Part shown: positions 48,101 to 62,159 of the stretch, piece after piece
Layout of the letters: each line of letters begins with the position of its first letter
Numbering within the stretch: position 1 is the first letter of the stretch
From: Acridotheres tristis
Taxonomy: Eukaryota; Chordata; Aves; Passeriformes; Sturnidae
Direction of reading: 5' to 3'
Assembly (NCBI GenBank): GCA_037013685.1
Contig: CM072891.1
Location: forward strand, 62,001-126,000
DNA: 64,000 nt
Made by a program: the position numbers and the translations under genes
Notes under the pieces: generated by a model
What the model was told of the DNA's origin: nothing
The model's input: only the letters and a program-made list of their open reading frames with translations
Databases searched by the model: none

Positions 48101-50308
48101 CTTACTAAGAGACTCACATCACTGCATAATTCCATGGCATTGAGGGGAAAGCTCACCAGCATATCTTGTTTTCTGATCATCAGTACACCTGAAAAAACAA
48201 AGAGCAGGTAGAAAACTCACTTTTTTTTACCTATCTCCTTCTCCACCCTTGTTCTAGTTTGAGACTTAAGGTTTTGGGGTTGTTGTTTTTTAAACAAATA
48301 TTTTATTCATTTTTTAAATTAAATACTACATTGATCACCATTTTTTATTAATTTGGATCATCTACCATTTCAAAGAAACGTCAGGAGCATGACCAGTGAT
48401 TGCAATGAACCCGGCTTATGCAAAATCAAGCATTCAAATAATTCACACAATTCACACATTCAGTATTTTGTGCTATGAAGGCCTGCTTTTTTCTAAGCCT
48501 TGATATGTTCCACTCTGCTGGTATGAGCTCCATGACTTCTAGGGACTGGAAAATCCCAAATGAGTGCAGAAAGCTCTAACAGAGCACGAGAGGCAGACTG
48601 AGAAAAAAGATGGAATCTATAATTCTTCTTTTAAAAATTAACTGGAAAAGAAAATTAGCCAGACACCTTACATGTGTTCATTTGTTCAGGAAAAGAGAGA
48701 AAAAAAAAAAAACCTCAAAACTTCCAGAGTAGGTTTAGCACTTACATATACATATATATATTAATGAAACATAAACACTGAGGAGAGATTGCTTAGCTCA
48801 ACATAGTGAACATAGAGAAGGAAATAGAGGATTGTTTCAGTTTGTTGTTTTACTTATAATGAGCGACTTTCAGCTCCTGTCCCCAGCCCCTGGCTGCTCT
48901 AGCCCAGCCGTATGGAAGCCTGGGCCACAGCAGAGCACGGAGCCACCACAGCATCCTTTGCTGGAGCCTCCCAGCAGCCCCAGCATCCAGTGCAGCCCAC
49001 AGAGGGTATTGCTGCCAGGCTGGGTGCCAGTTCCTATGGGCTTACTGATCATTTCAGCACAGTCTGATGAAGGGAGAGGATAGATTTGTATGAACGGCAC
49101 CTCTTCTGTTGCTTGCCTGCTTGTTGAAATCACTGAGTTGAAGCACTGGGAGCTGCTGAGAAGAGATTACACTTATCACAGGTGAACCAGAAGAGGTCTG
49201 TGAGAAGAAGATACCAGAAAAGACTAGTGGGGTCAAGGTCATAAAGAAGGCTTGCTTTTGCTATCACCATGTCTCCCTGTGCTTTCAGACAGCTCAGGCT
49301 TTTCTGTTTAAAAGCACATTGGTTATAGGAGTACAGAGAGAAGAAAGATTTGAGAGTGAGAAGGTTTTTTTGATTGCATTCTGCTAAGTAATTAGTATTG
49401 ATATGTTTTTGTTTCAGATGCCTCAGGGATAATAGAGCTCTAGGAAAGGGGTGGATTTCAGTTGCCTGTTTGCTTTACAGCTATAATTGAGAATTTCTTT
49501 TTCTAAAAAAAAGGGGGGGAAAAAAAGGTGCTAAATGTGCCTCCGGAGAGGTGATGGAAAATATTATGACACTAGTCAAGATGATTGCAAACACGGTGAG
49601 GCTGAAATGTGTTCAGCTGACCTAACTAAGCATGAATAATACATTGCTTGATTTGACTACAATATTTCTGGTCAAATTCTGAACATAACAAGGTGATTTC
49701 AATAACCAAGTTATTGTACTACCAGATAGTAACAGTTTAGATGTTATGAGAAAAATATGCTAAAACATTTCTAAAGAAACGGTGCTAAGCATTGTGTTTT
49801 AAACCAGTCTTTCTTATAGGGCAGGCACCTTTCCTTCTCTAATAAAAAGATGTCAGAGACTGTATTTTTTTAATATCACAAGAAGAGAAGATTCCTCCAA
49901 ATTGCAAACATCAGAGGAGATTTAAAGGCCACAAATGCAAAGGGAAGGAGCCAGGAAGATGTTCATTTTAGCAAGAGATTACAATTACAAAGTGATCACA
50001 GCATTGATCATACTGATTTCTACTATTGCAACTATCCTTTTAAAGGTATTTTACTTATATAGAAATTATCTTAAATAGCTAATCTAATACACAGAAAGAA
50101 TATTCACCAATTACCAAGCCACAATAGTTCGAAGACAAATTACAATTATAGGACTGTATGTACTTATGTCTTCCCTCCCCACATGTAAAGGGAGATCTAG
50201 GAAAAAAGTATGCTGGAAATAGCAGCTGAATCTTGCCTTACAGGTGGAGAGACAGAATAGGCTTTTGTTTTGCATATGTATCAGAATCCTGGGCAAAGGC
50301 AAACAAAT
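45103..50308. other. Intergenic region, no supportable gene
   Basis: Mostly AT-rich DNA. GC-richer patches at ~46,224-46,490 and ~48,860-49,260 may be old repeat insertions or regulatory sequence, but I do not recognise a family. At 47,548-47,637 a ~30-bp motif (CAGATGAG…CATA…CTCATG) occurs twice in diverged form. Confidence 0.6.
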
Positions 50309-50482
50309 ACCTCTTCTGGAAATCTACTGTTTGTGCATATGTGTTCTTTTTCTTCACTAAGATTGTATGTGACTCTTGTTTTGGTTTTTTTTCAGTGTGA
50401 AGAACACAGAACAGCCATTATTTTCCTAATAGGTGTTAGTTGCCTTCAATAGATACAGAGCTATATTCTTTTGCCCACTGTT
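50309..50482. repeat. Left copy of a diverged direct duplication
   Basis: Matches 50,984-51,142 in the same order and orientation: CATATGTGTTCTTTTTCTTCAC, GTGTGAAGAACACAGAACAGCC, then TTGCCTTCAATAGATA and TTCTTTTGCCC. Confidence 0.75.
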
Positions 50483-50983
50483 ATGAATCCAGTATTTAGT
50501 CAGGTGAGACTACATCAGGAGAGTTCAGACTGAGCTCATAGTAAGTTAAAAAAACCATAAACATTTACTTCTAAAACTTGGATTCTAAGCTATGACTCTG
50601 AAATGGGTTCTATATGCCTATGACAAATACTTTACATGCTACATTAAAACACATATGCATGAAAATAGTCAGTTGAGCAAACATGTCTTAAAAGGTGTTG
50701 CCAAATAAAAGCCTGAGTTATTATCCACCTACAATAAACAGGAAAAAGATCTTTTGTTGTCATTGTAAGATGAGTTAATGGATTCATATGAACACATTTA
50801 AATGCAAATCAAAATTTATTCATGTAATAGAATTTTTGACATTATGGTCTACACATCTTTTTTTAAGGTAATTTCTGCCCAAATTGTGAAGAAAAAAAAT
50901 GCAAAACCTTTGGATTTCAATCCTTGGTGTGAAGAATGTGCTTTGGAGATGGACAACAATGAAGAAATACAACTATGGAATAT

Positions 50984-51142
50984 AACCTCTAGGAACCTAT
51001 TGTTCTGCACATGTGTTCTATTTTTTCACCAAAAGTGTACGTGGCTCTTTAGCCTGCGTGAAGAATGCAGAACAGCCATGTCTTCATAATAGATTATAAT
51101 TGCCTTGAATAGATATGCAGTTCTCTCCTTTTGCCCTATTTT
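50984..51142. repeat. Right copy of a diverged direct duplication
   Basis: Counterpart of 50,309-50,482: CACATGTGTTCTATTTTTTCAC, GCGTGAAGAATGCAGAACAGCC, then TTGCCTTGAATAGATA and TCCTTTTGCCC. Offset about 670 bp. Either a segmental duplication or two copies of an unrecognised dispersed repeat. Confidence 0.75.
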
Positions 51143-54100
51143 GGTATCAATTCAGGATAACAGGCCTATTCTTCCCATTCTCCATCTGTAGATTTTACAC
51201 ACTGCAGTCAAGACAACTACTCTACAGAGTAGAAACAGCTTAAGTGCATATACATTTATGGGAACTGTCCCAATAAACAACAACATAGACATTTTTCTCA
51301 TTTGGTGTCTGAAAAGCATGAAAGCTGTTCTTTCATATGGAAAATCTCAAAATACTAATCACTTATAAAAGTTTCATATTCACCTAGCTAACATGACAAT
51401 CAATGCTTCCCCTGTAAGCTTCTCTCTCTGCCTTCCTGCCCTTCCAGTTGCACACGTGTGCTCTCCCTCTCACAAGCACCATGTCAAAGGCTCCAGCAAC
51501 TGGTGAAAGGCTCTGCCAGGAAGGTTTTGTTGCTGAACAGCTGCTCCCCTCCTTCAGCGTATTCATGAGCCTGCCAACTTCTTCCTTGTCTGACAGTGAA
51601 TCTGTTGTGCACATGAAAGAGGTGTGGCTCTCCTCTCTGTCTCAGAATACGTGAATAAGAGAAAATACGGCGTTTACCCAACACTAGGTATCATTATTGC
51701 CATTTTGTTTTCTTGTAATCTAATCCTTCTTTTCCAAGTTGTGTCCTAATAGGACTGAAAGGAAAACAATCGTGTCAAGTGATAGATGTATTTGTGAACT
51801 ATACATCTTACTACATCAAACAACTAATATGGCACCACATTACTTCTGCAATTAGGGGAATTTCTCTTTTTAGTAAACACATTTCAATCATTTTGTGTGC
51901 TATGACATACATCAAGCATTTAAACTGTATTCATAACTTTAATATAGACTTTCTTTCCTATATGATAATTTAAATTAGAGAAGCTATGATGATTATATCC
52001 TGTTAAAAAAACAAAATATTTTTTAAAAATCAGTTACTCTTCAACATTCACATGTCTGAAATTTTGTGCACTATAGCTATAATAAAAAGTAAATACATTC
52101 CTTGAATTCCTGCTCACAAAAGCCATCTCTTCTCCTAGGATGCTCCTTGAACTTCTATTTTGCCTGGCAAACAAATCAGATTTTTTAACAAATAGAGTGA
52201 AGTTCTGCAGGAAGTGGTTTACAGGACGAAAAAAATTAATAAATATTATTTGCTCATAAAATATATGGAAGGAATTTCAGAATTGCTAAATGTAATTTAA
52301 TACAGTCCAGAATTGAAGTGATTAATATTTTATAGAAATGTCTGTATTTCGAGACACATTAATCACAGAGATTGCATTCAGAAAACTGACTGGTTGGTTT
52401 TGTTCTTTGCTTTAAAAAAGAACATTTATTCTCACTTTTCTAGAAGTATCATTTTAGCTTTGTCTCAAAAATAAAAGTAACAGTTCATTTCTATTTCAAG
52501 TGAAATGCATTACCTGAAGGACTCAATGAGTTGATGGGACAGCTAATGGTTGTCTTGTTTCAGAAGCCTGCCAGCAGCAGGGCAGGCCATTTTTGCTGAG
52601 AAATACCCTACAGGAACCCATTAGTGTCCTTAGTCTTAACTGGGTTCAACTAAGCCTGCTGTTTAGTCAATGAGGTGTTTGCCAATATCTCCACTAGGAT
52701 CCAAATTTCTCCCATGATGCATATGTATGATTCATTAATATAATAAGATGCAAGCAGTGTGTGGCAAATAATCCCCAGCAGAGCTGAGCCAGACCTACAT
52801 CTAGAAGACAGATAGAAGAAGAGCTCTTTCCCAGGTACTTACAAGGTTTCCCCACCTTACATTGGGTCCAGCATTGAAACCCATTGTGGCCAGCAATGGA
52901 AAAAGCCAACTCTTTTTCCACTGTCAAAAACCCTTTCTCCACTGGGAGAGGTAACTAGATTCTCTGGCATTTGCACGTTTGTACATCACACAAATTGCTG
53001 AATCTGCCTCAGGCTTTTAAAATTCCTTCCAAGAGTGCTCTGCAAAAGTTACAGTTTCTGGTCATGGAATGGAAGCATGTATTTGTTTAGCCATTAAGTT
53101 GCTTTATGGAATCAACAAATTGCTTAGGGCCAGATTCAAAAAATATGAGTTCATATACAAAGCAGGACACAAACACATGCAGAAAACCCCTCCCAACCCA
53201 CTGTTGTCAGATCACTCTGTGTCGTATTGTCCAGGGAATTTCCTTAGGAGTAAGAAATCCTGGCCCTCTGTTCCAGTGCTGTAAACTCTTTCAGTCCCTT
53301 TATATTTCTCTAGCAATTGTCTATCTTAGGATGGATGGAAGCCCAGTCTTTCAGCATCCTCCAGTCCAGCTAGTGTTCCAACTACAGTATCAGGCTCTCC
53401 TTTACTTTCTTAGTAATTACTTGAATCTTTCCTTTGATTCTTCCAAGTGGCACAGCTTCTTAAGAAGCATTTTCGTCCTTTTAATTGTTTGTTCTTCCCA
53501 AAAATAAGAAGTTTGAACAAAAGAAGTTTGAATTTTCACCCTCTGAAGAGAAAAGGTGAAGACCACATTGAACATATCCTCTTCTCTGTTCTCCTGGATG
53601 ACTTTCCACAGCACTCAGGCATAGCCACCTCCAAGGTGGTTTCCTAAACTTCCTTTGGGCATCTTTATATCACTTTCCATTCCCCAGATGGTGCTTTGAA
53701 TAGCAAAGTTCCCTGAATTGCTAAGTGGAGCCTGAGCATCTAGCCTGGTTTTGAATCCCATTCTTAATATCAAGTGCCTTAAACTTACAAGTTGTACATC
53801 TAATTTATAGGTACTTGTGCCTTTTATTATAAATACTTCTTCATTTTTGCAGCTCAAATCCATAAACAAATTGCAATGCAATCTCTCAGCTTATTGTTAG
53901 GCTTCATAATTCCAGATCTGTAAAAGGCCTAGAAACCATCAGAAAAATGCATAGTGCGCTTGCTATCATTGTTTTTCTTTAAAACAATCTGAACATCCCT
54001 AAGTGTTATCTTTCTACATGTTGGTTAGTCTTTTGAGCCATGTTCAACAGGTGAAGTTTGCATATGTAGAGCATATATTTCAGTGACTACAGGGCCACAG

Positions 54101-54567
54101 CTTCTCACCATGTGATGGGTAAGAGCAAATGACATTAAAAGAAATAACATCTGTCATTTTTTTTCTGAGCTTTTCTTTTTCTGACTTGTACTTCAATTCC
54201 AGGTAGACACTTAATGATTTAGTAGTTAGATAAACTGACTTTATTAGGATATGCCATATGTAAAAAATGTCTTCAGTTTCTACTTGTATATGAAGTCTAT
54301 AGTAAATAATACATTATATTACATTATATAATAATACATTAGAGTCCCCTAAAATACAAAAAGTTGTACTTTCTGGTTCCATTTTCTAACCAAGGAAGAT
54401 GCCTACCTTATGATATGATCTAATCTTAATTTGGTAGTTATGAACTACAAATTTCATTGTGAATTTAACAATTTGAAATTGAAAATCGGAATAAAGAAAA
54501 GCTATTAATTAATTCACTCTAAAATAATTTGCAGTAGTTTGGATGTATTTTTCAAAAAATTGAGGAC
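51143..54567. other. Intergenic region, nothing recognised
   Basis: AT-rich sequence with open frames up to 133 codons that show no motifs. A short TACATTATA repeat lies at ~54,308-54,342. Confidence 0.6.
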
Positions 54568-54856
54568 ATATTTTTTAGCAGGGTCTGTTCTGATAGGACA
54601 AGGGGTAATGATTTTAAACCAAAAGAGAATAGATTCAGAGTAGATACAAGGAAGAAATATTTACAGTGAGGGTGGTAAAACACTGGAACAGGGTGCCCAG
54701 TGTTGGATGTCTCATCCCTGGAAACCTCCAAGGTCAGGTTGAATGGGACTCCAAGCAATCTGGTCTAGTTAAAAATGTCCTTGCTTACTGTGTGGTTTTG
54801 GACTAGATAACCTTCAAAGGTCCTTTCTGACCCAAATTATTATGTGACTCTATGAA
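54568..54856 (+). mobile_element. CR1 LINE 3' fragment
   Basis: Reads like the CR1 3' region: AGCAGGGTCTGTTCTGATAG, GACAAGGGGTAATGATTTTAAAC, GTAAAACACTGGAACAGGGTGCC, CCATCCCTGGAAACCTCCAA-like text, and an end resembling AAAGGTCCTTTCTGACCCAA with TTATGTGACTCTATG. 5'-truncated, with no coding part left. Confidence 0.85.
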
Positions 54857-55206
54857 ATTCAGAAATGTTTGTCTTTGGGGGATTATAGGAAAATTTATTT
54901 CCTGGCATATAGATTTAGCATTGGTTAGTATTCTTTTTGGTTTGCTTGTTTTGTTGGGGTGTTTTTGTTGTTTTGAGTGGTTTCTCTATTTCCTTTTATT
55001 TGCTCTTATAGTTGATATGAGAATGTTCTTCTATTGCAGTTTTCAGAAAACTTAGAAAAATTGTCTAATATCACAATCATGCTTCTGAGTAAATCAATGA
55101 GAAAATCACCACAAATTATTTTAATTTCCAAAGTTACAACATTCAACAGTAACTGAAGAAGTTAATTCAATAAAATTATCCATCATTTAAATATATTTAA
55201 TCTGTC
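54857..55206. other. Spacer between two CR1 copies
   Basis: AT-rich DNA with a T/G-rich stretch (~54,925-55,000). No gene recognised. Confidence 0.6.
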
Positions 55207-55778
55207 ATGACAGTCAAGGGAAGTGGTTGTTCCACTCTGCTCTGCACTGCTGCAGCCTAACCTTGAATTTCGCATGCAGTTTTGGTCACTGCAATATAAA
55301 AAAGACATTAAGCTGTTAGAGAGTGTCCAAAGGAGGGCAGTGAAGATGGTGAAGGGCCTGGAGGGGAAGCAGCGTGAGAAGCAGCTCAGCTCACTTGGTC
55401 CATTCAGCCTGGAGAAAAAGACACTTGAGTGGCGACCTCACTGCAGTTACAGCTTCATCGTGAGAGGAAGAGGAGGGGCAGGCACTGATCTCTTGTCTGG
55501 GGTGATAGTGACGGGACATGAGGGAATGGCCTGAAGCTCTGTCAGGGGAGGTTTAGGTTGGATATTAGGAAAAGCTTCTTCCCCCAGAGGGTGCTTGGGC
55601 ACTGGAAAAGGCTCCCCAGGGCAGTGGTCACAGCACCAGCGTGGCAGAGCTCAAGAAGGGTTTGGAGAATTCTCCCAGGCAAAGGGTGTGACTCGGGGTG
55701 TCTTGTGCAGGGCTAAGGGTTGGGCTTGATGAGCATTGTGTGTCCCTTCCAACTCAGCATATTCTGTGATTCTGTGAA
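55207..55778 (+). mobile_element. CR1 LINE, 5'-truncated, ~570 bp
   Basis: Good CR1 match from CCACTCTGCTCTGCACTG through CAGTTTTGGTCACTGCAATA, GTCCAAAGGAGGGCAGTGAA, AGGTTTAGGTTGGATATTAG and GGTTGGGCTTGATGAGC, to the end CCTTCCAACTCAGCATATTC with TGTGATTCTGTGAA. It is less decayed than the other copies here. The 103-codon open frame inside is not a gene. Confidence 0.9.
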
Positions 55779-58424
55779 GTGCTTGTTGTACGTTCTCCTG
55801 TGTCAGGCAAGGTTTCTCCTTGGTTCTTTTTATTTTTCAAAAATACCATCGTAATCTTCTTAATTCTTAGTAATGTATATACTGTTCTTATAGTCTTTTA
55901 CATTTTAATCTAAATATCGGTAGTTTAATTCAGTTCAGACTATTTGTTTATTTCTATGCTATGATCTAACTGAGCATTCTCCATGTCTTCTCATTCAGAT
56001 TCCTTGACTCTTCATACTACAGGTAAAGCACTACCTTGATATGGATATCCAATTTTCATTTTATTTCTTTGAAACACAAGCTTTTTAACTTTCTTCCCTA
56101 TTTTCTAATTAAAATTCTCCAATTCATACTCCCTGAGACTGAAGAATTAGGTCCAGGCCTGGCATTAAAAGGTGTAAGCCCAGATCTAGACAGCGACAGC
56201 CTGGGAATTGCTGCAAAAACTCACTAGCACTTCCTCAGGACTCAAAATGGTGCATAATTCTAATCAGTAAGACATTATGATAGTGGCACAAATAACACTG
56301 TAAATTATTCAGAGATAAGAAAAATCATTAATTTATAAGAATATTTCCTATTGCTGGGATTTTAAAGCGAGGTAGTTCAGCTGTTCAGAATCTCTTGCTT
56401 CTCCCCACAATTAAGATTTTTATGTGAGTTGATGTCACTTTTGAAATACTCTAAAAATAGTAAGGGTTTTTTAATATGGTGCATTTTGGAAATAAATTAA
56501 TGGACAGGTAACAGAAATACAATTGTGAAGAACTGCTTGACTGTGAGGGTTTCCTCAGTTCATCCCCATACACCAAGGATCCTCTGACTGCTTGCTGCTC
56601 TTGCACTTTCATATGTTGGCAGAGTGAGCAGAAATTGCAGAAGTGGTGCTAGGGAAAGCCAGCACAAAGTAATGTAAAGAAACCTGCTTTTGCTGCAAAT
56701 TAAACTTCCATTTTGCTGAAAATAGAAACAGTAGTTGCACTGATCACAACATAGACCAAAACTCTCTGATTTGTGAAATCCAGGTCTTAGGACCAGAACT
56801 ATTAAATTCATGGATCAATCCATCTATTACAAAGGAGCAATGACTTAAAGCTACGTGTTAAGTGCTATAACAGTACCATCAGACATCAGCTTGCAAATGA
56901 CCACAAGCTCATCCCCGTCATGATATTTAGTCAATTTGGGCTAAACTATCATTTCATTTTAAAAGGTCACACATTACTGTGGATGAGTAAAATAAAACTA
57001 TATTCCAAAGTTCTCCAAACAAATTTTAAAGACTTTTCAACAAGTATTTCTTCTAAAATGCTAATAAAATTCAGATTTCTAGTGGGATTGCTGAAGTCCT
57101 TCAAGGATCTATGCTGAACAAAGAAAAATATGATCTGAATAAAGAATAAACATACCACAAAAAGAATTTTTATTCTTGTTTTTTATCATCTCCAAAAATT
57201 ATACATGCCTGTAAAACCACATTCTGATACTGTCACTTCTAGCAGGTTTTACCCAGTATTTGACATTGACATAGTTTTCACAACTTTATTTTCAGAAATA
57301 GAAATAGTGAATGTCTCAAAAAAGAAAAAAAAAAAGAAAAACTGGCTCAAGCGTAACCTGCCAAAGACGGCAGCACAGAAGTACACAGAAAAGAGCAAAA
57401 CACTTATTTGAACTCTAAGTAGGACAATGTCCTTTTATTTGTCAAAAAAAGTGGTTAGCACAGGAACTTACTGTCTCCTCCTCATAATCTGCCAGGTAAA
57501 TAGTAAGAAGCATTTTCTACTGGCTCCAGATTCCTAGAAGAATGTGCATATTCTTTTTGTATAAGATGATGTAGAAATTATGTAGAATGGTGTAGAAATG
57601 TGACCTTTTTTGCTCCTACTTATGGTTTTTATCCAAGAATTGTTAAAGCCTATCAGTACATAATGCTCAGTTGCTGCTTTAAAGAGCATTTCACCTGGGA
57701 TTCAGGCAACTGGGTACTTTTAAGTTCAAATAATTTTTTCATGCAGCCCCATGGCCTGGCAGTAGGGCTCTGTCCATGACCTACTGTCACAGCAATATTT
57801 GTCATGTTGAATTCTTCAGTCTACTAAGCCTGGATTGAAGGGGATCTCAAGGTGCAGAACTGACAAGGCTAAGGAGACTTTGTGGCCTCGTTCTAGGCAC
57901 TCCCTGGAAGGCAGCAAACAATGGCTTCCCATTCTTCCAGAAGGTACCTGAAGTCAAGCAAGGCCCTGCACAAGCTAGGACTCTTCCACAAAAGTAGAAA
58001 AACTACAGATCTTGCAACTGATCATGGAGTCAATGACACACCCGGTTTACTCTTCCATCCCCAAAGTAATCTTGACAAGTCTCTGTGGCAGGGATAGCAA
58101 AGAGAGGTACAAAGTTGCCTTTGGGGCACCTCAGGATTCCTTCATGCCAAAGGTACCATTAATAGCACATTTAGAAATGCATAGGAGATACTTTCTGTCA
58201 TTTTTACACGCAGTGGGAATCTGTCAGGAAGATGTGGGGATTGAATCTGAAAGGTCAACTGACCTAAACCATTCTTCTTTTTTAATCAGGACTTCCTTAC
58301 CTGGCAAGAGGTGACTTAGACAAAGGATCAAGGTTCATGGCAAATAACATCTGAATATAAGCTTCAGTGCACTGGTCTAAGGTAATCTTTGTACAGGCAG
58401 GGAACTACCCTCTATTATGCACTC
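55779..58424. other. Intergenic region, nothing recognised
   Basis: AT-rich DNA. The part from ~57,750 to 58,424 is richer in GC and may be the degenerate body of the repeat whose tail follows, but I cannot show it. Confidence 0.55.
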
Positions 58425-58502
58425 TAGCTGACCCTGCTTTAAGCAGGACATTGTTCCAGACAAGATGTAGACATCCCTTCCAAACTGCATGATTCTCCGA
58501 TT
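58425..58502 (+). mobile_element. Old CR1 LINE 3' end
   Basis: GACCCTGCTTTAAGCAGGAC, then a diverged TTGTTCCAGACAAGATG and ATCCCTTCCAAACTGCATGA with TTCTCCGA follow the order of CR1 tails (CCTGC…GCAGG, GTTGGACTAGATG, CCCTTCCAACC, GATTCT). Confidence 0.65.
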
Positions 58503-61500
58503 TTACAAATAGGCATCACTACAATAACATTACTAGATCACCTGAACTCATGTTTGTAATGAAAATACTAGAAAATCTATATACCTGTTCAGAATTTGCA
58601 TTCTAAATCAGAAAGGCTTTGGAAATGCATTGCAAGCTTGGACAAAAGTTTGGAAAGCCTGTCTTGCCCTGTATGTTTTACTTCTCCATCAGAATAAGAC
58701 CTGTCTTGTCTGTGCTCTCTAGAAGACTTGTATAGTAAAGGACCCCTTAGTCTAGTAATTAAGAGAATTCTCAAGTAATCAAGAGAATAATGATTACAGG
58801 GTGCTGATGTTTTTATTTTAGTAGTCAATTCATTTGATGTTGTGTCTGTGCTATGAAACGAGCTGAAACCAAATAATACTGTTCTGTGGTCTTAAAAAGT
58901 CAATGAATCTGGACAATACAAATCAACATCAAAAGATTCTCAGTAATCAGCCACAAGTACTGAATCAGTTGTTGCAGGAGACTAGAGCAAGCGTTTCTCT
59001 GTTGATTTTTACATCCAAAGTTCACCCTGTCAGAATCATATCTCAAGCTTTCATTTCCAGAAAAGAATGAAAATGGAACACAGTGTAGATAGGAAATCAT
59101 CTAGAAGAACAAAAGGTTTATTTTGTGACTAAGCATGAAAATAGTAGCAATAAATATTTACAACAAACTAGCCCTGCAAAGACTTGACACTCCCTGCCAG
59201 CTGGAGAATTTGCTTCATAGCAGAGTTATGGAATTTCTCACTCTACTTTGATTTATTCATGCAAAAATGACTAACATTACTATTGCGCCACAGGACTTCA
59301 TTGTATATTACTGCAGATATTTATATTCATTTAGCTTTGTTCATTATTGTGACAGTGTAATGTATACTTTTGAATATATTAATCACAGCTGGAATGGGAC
59401 ATAAAGGAAAGAGAATATGTTCCTGTAATAATGTATTGGAAGTTTAATTTCAATTTAATATGCTCTAAAATCAGATAAATTAGAGATACAAAGCATTTAA
59501 TTAAGCTGATTACTCTGGCTATACCATTCTATCTCTTTCAACAGCACACAGATGCACATATCATTTGCCAGACTCAGTCCAGCGCCCTGGCCTTGGCAAA
59601 GCCCATAATGATGTCCAGCTCATGCTTTGGAAGGAGCACCATGAACTGTCCCACAGGTCTTTGCAATCTACAAACACAAGCTTTTATATTATGCAAGGTT
59701 CAGTAAACTCTGCTGCCACAGATATAGTTGTGGTAAGAATAAGGATAACTTCTGTGTTAAAAGGAAGAAAATTTGACAGAAAATAAACCCCCTTGTATTC
59801 CAGTTCATCCTCAGATGTCAGAGTGGATGGACATCACTGGGCTTATATTCTGAGTGATAGTCAATTCAACACTAAGCAACAGAAAGGGAGAGCCAGTGTG
59901 GCACTATAAGTCTGGTCATGTTCAATACGAACCACCACAGTCTTGGATTCACAGGCAGTGCAATGCACACTAAACCTGGTCCTGCCCAAAGGACTCACAG
60001 CTAGACTAGAAGTCCAGTCACATTCAATATCTCTCACATCCAGGTGCAAAATAGAGGAGTTTATTGAGCAGCAGAAATGCAGGTTCTTACTGTATTGCTG
60101 GTGATATACTCTCTGCAGAAGCTCACATGAATACATGAAGTATAAATGAAAGAGCCAGTGAGAAATATATTAAATTGCAAGATGACTATATAGTACTGCA
60201 CGTTTCACCACAAACACAAGCTTGCCTTCTGAATTTCCTGAAGAAGCACTCAGTATAGCCAAGTGTTCAGGTGCCAGCCCATGAGCATAGGCATGTCTGT
60301 GGGGAAGGAGATAGGTACAGCCCATCAGCTGTCCCAGGACATAAAGGTGGAGCCCCCTCTGTTCCCCTTTCCCACTGAAGCTGTATTTATATTGTTTTCT
60401 TTGAGGGAGGAGAAAATGTAAAGTTGCAATTGATGTCATTTCATGTTTAGTGGACTGTTAGTGACTTTACTCACACATAAAAAGCATGTACAAATTTTTA
60501 CTTCATTAGCATATGCAGAGCATGAAAAGTAATGTGCATTTTTGAGTTATTGAAGCAAAATTCAGCACTTGGTCATTCCTTTGATGCCATTACCATTGTT
60601 TTAAACAGAGTATGACTGAAACACTCCCATGCTGATCCACCCTTTTTTCATGCCTCTTTCAGACTGATACACCAAGCTCCTTCAGTGTTCCTGCCCCTAA
60701 AGTGTGCAGACAGTTTGTCTCTGGCAAACTATAGCCAACACATGCGCTCCTTCTTGCCAAACTTTCTTATTTGGTATTTTCCCAACAGATATCTCCTGTG
60801 ATTGCCCCAATGTGCTTTATATAATTTAGATAGCTTTTTATTGCTGTCCTTCAGGCTCCATCCTGAAACCGAGGGGCAGCCAACCCACATGAGGGCTATC
60901 CTCCATCTCCATCAGATGTCTAGGCAAAGGGGAAGGATCCAGCATGCCCTGCCTGATCCATATCCATGCACAGGAGAAGAGCAGACCTGCCTTTCTCTGT
61001 ATCCCAGGCTTTAGTCCAAAGTAGTCTTACCTTCACAGAGGGCCAGGCATGAACACAAAAAGATAGCATGAACTATACAGCATTCCAGCCTTGCCAGAAG
61101 TCTTTGTTAGCTAGTGTTGGATAAGGGTTAAACTTCCTCTCTGCAGGAAAACTGAGGAACATGCTTTCACATTTTGCCACTTTAAAAAGGTACACCTACA
61201 GCCAAGTTAGCAAGCCAATACAGGATGTCTGCACAGGGTGCTTCAGTGTTTTCTCACTTTCAAGTGGCTCAAGTGCCATGAGTAGCTATACTAATCAAGT
61301 TCACCTTCTTCTGCCCAGGTGTTCTGCTCCTTTTCACCACACATAAGGTGACACTCCTTTCATGACAGACATTCCTGATTTCAAGTTACCTGCCCGCCCT
61401 GCAGATAGTAAAATTCTTGAACTATTGACTATATGACCCTAACTAGTCAGTCAAGGTCCACACACCAATTTACCAACAACACTGCCTTCCCAAACTTCCT

Positions 61501-62159
61501 TATTCTCAGAAGATACACGTTTGTGTACTTTATGGAGTGCTTTACCAGGGACCTGGCAGCATGAGGAGCTAGGAGACAAGTGGGTGGGAAATTACCCTTA
61601 TCTAAGTCTGCCACATAACCTGCTGTTGTCCCTTTGCCTGAGATCCCTTACACAGAAAGAATGCAGCAGTTGCCAATTTGTCCTGCTGTCCCAAGGAGTG
61701 GCAGGAAAAGCCTTTCTCTTTCCTAGAGCTATTAGATATTTCCCAGAGCCATACCTTGTTTAACTATAAAGCTGTCAATGCAGAGAAGTGACCAGAATGT
61801 GACAAAAATCGTGACTAGATAATCCTCAGGGGGAATTATACTGGCTTGTGTGTGCCTCAACAAGTCCATGAGTCGAGCCAAAGCCAGAAGGGGGAGGTGC
61901 CTGAGAGATTGTCTGCTTAGGGTGGGGAAGGACTGATCAGAACCAGATCACACCATGTAATCATAGCAGAGTTCTGCCAGGTAATTGTTTACCAATCTGA
62001 ATGGTGTGTTTGCTTTCAGCAGTTACGTAGAACAACTTGAACGTGCTGCCATGGCAGCTAATCCAGGCTGGTATAGAAAGGGGAAGGAAGGTTGTGTGTA
62101 CAAGTCACTTGCAGATGCCTGGGAAGGTCTATATCCCTTGGGAAAGAAATGCCTTCCAA
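58503..62159. other. Intergenic region with one LTR-like stretch
   Basis: No gene found. At ~59,780-60,140 the minus strand carries a unique-looking GC-moderate segment with CTCAATAAACTCCTC, which resembles the polyadenylation part of an LTR; weak evidence only. GC-richer stretches at 60.2-60.4 and 60.85-61.0 kb are unassigned. Confidence 0.5.

Noticed and set aside
50802..51089. 95-codon plus-strand open frame overlapping the right copy of the duplication
   Set aside because: The left copy does not keep an equivalent frame, so coding use is not supported.
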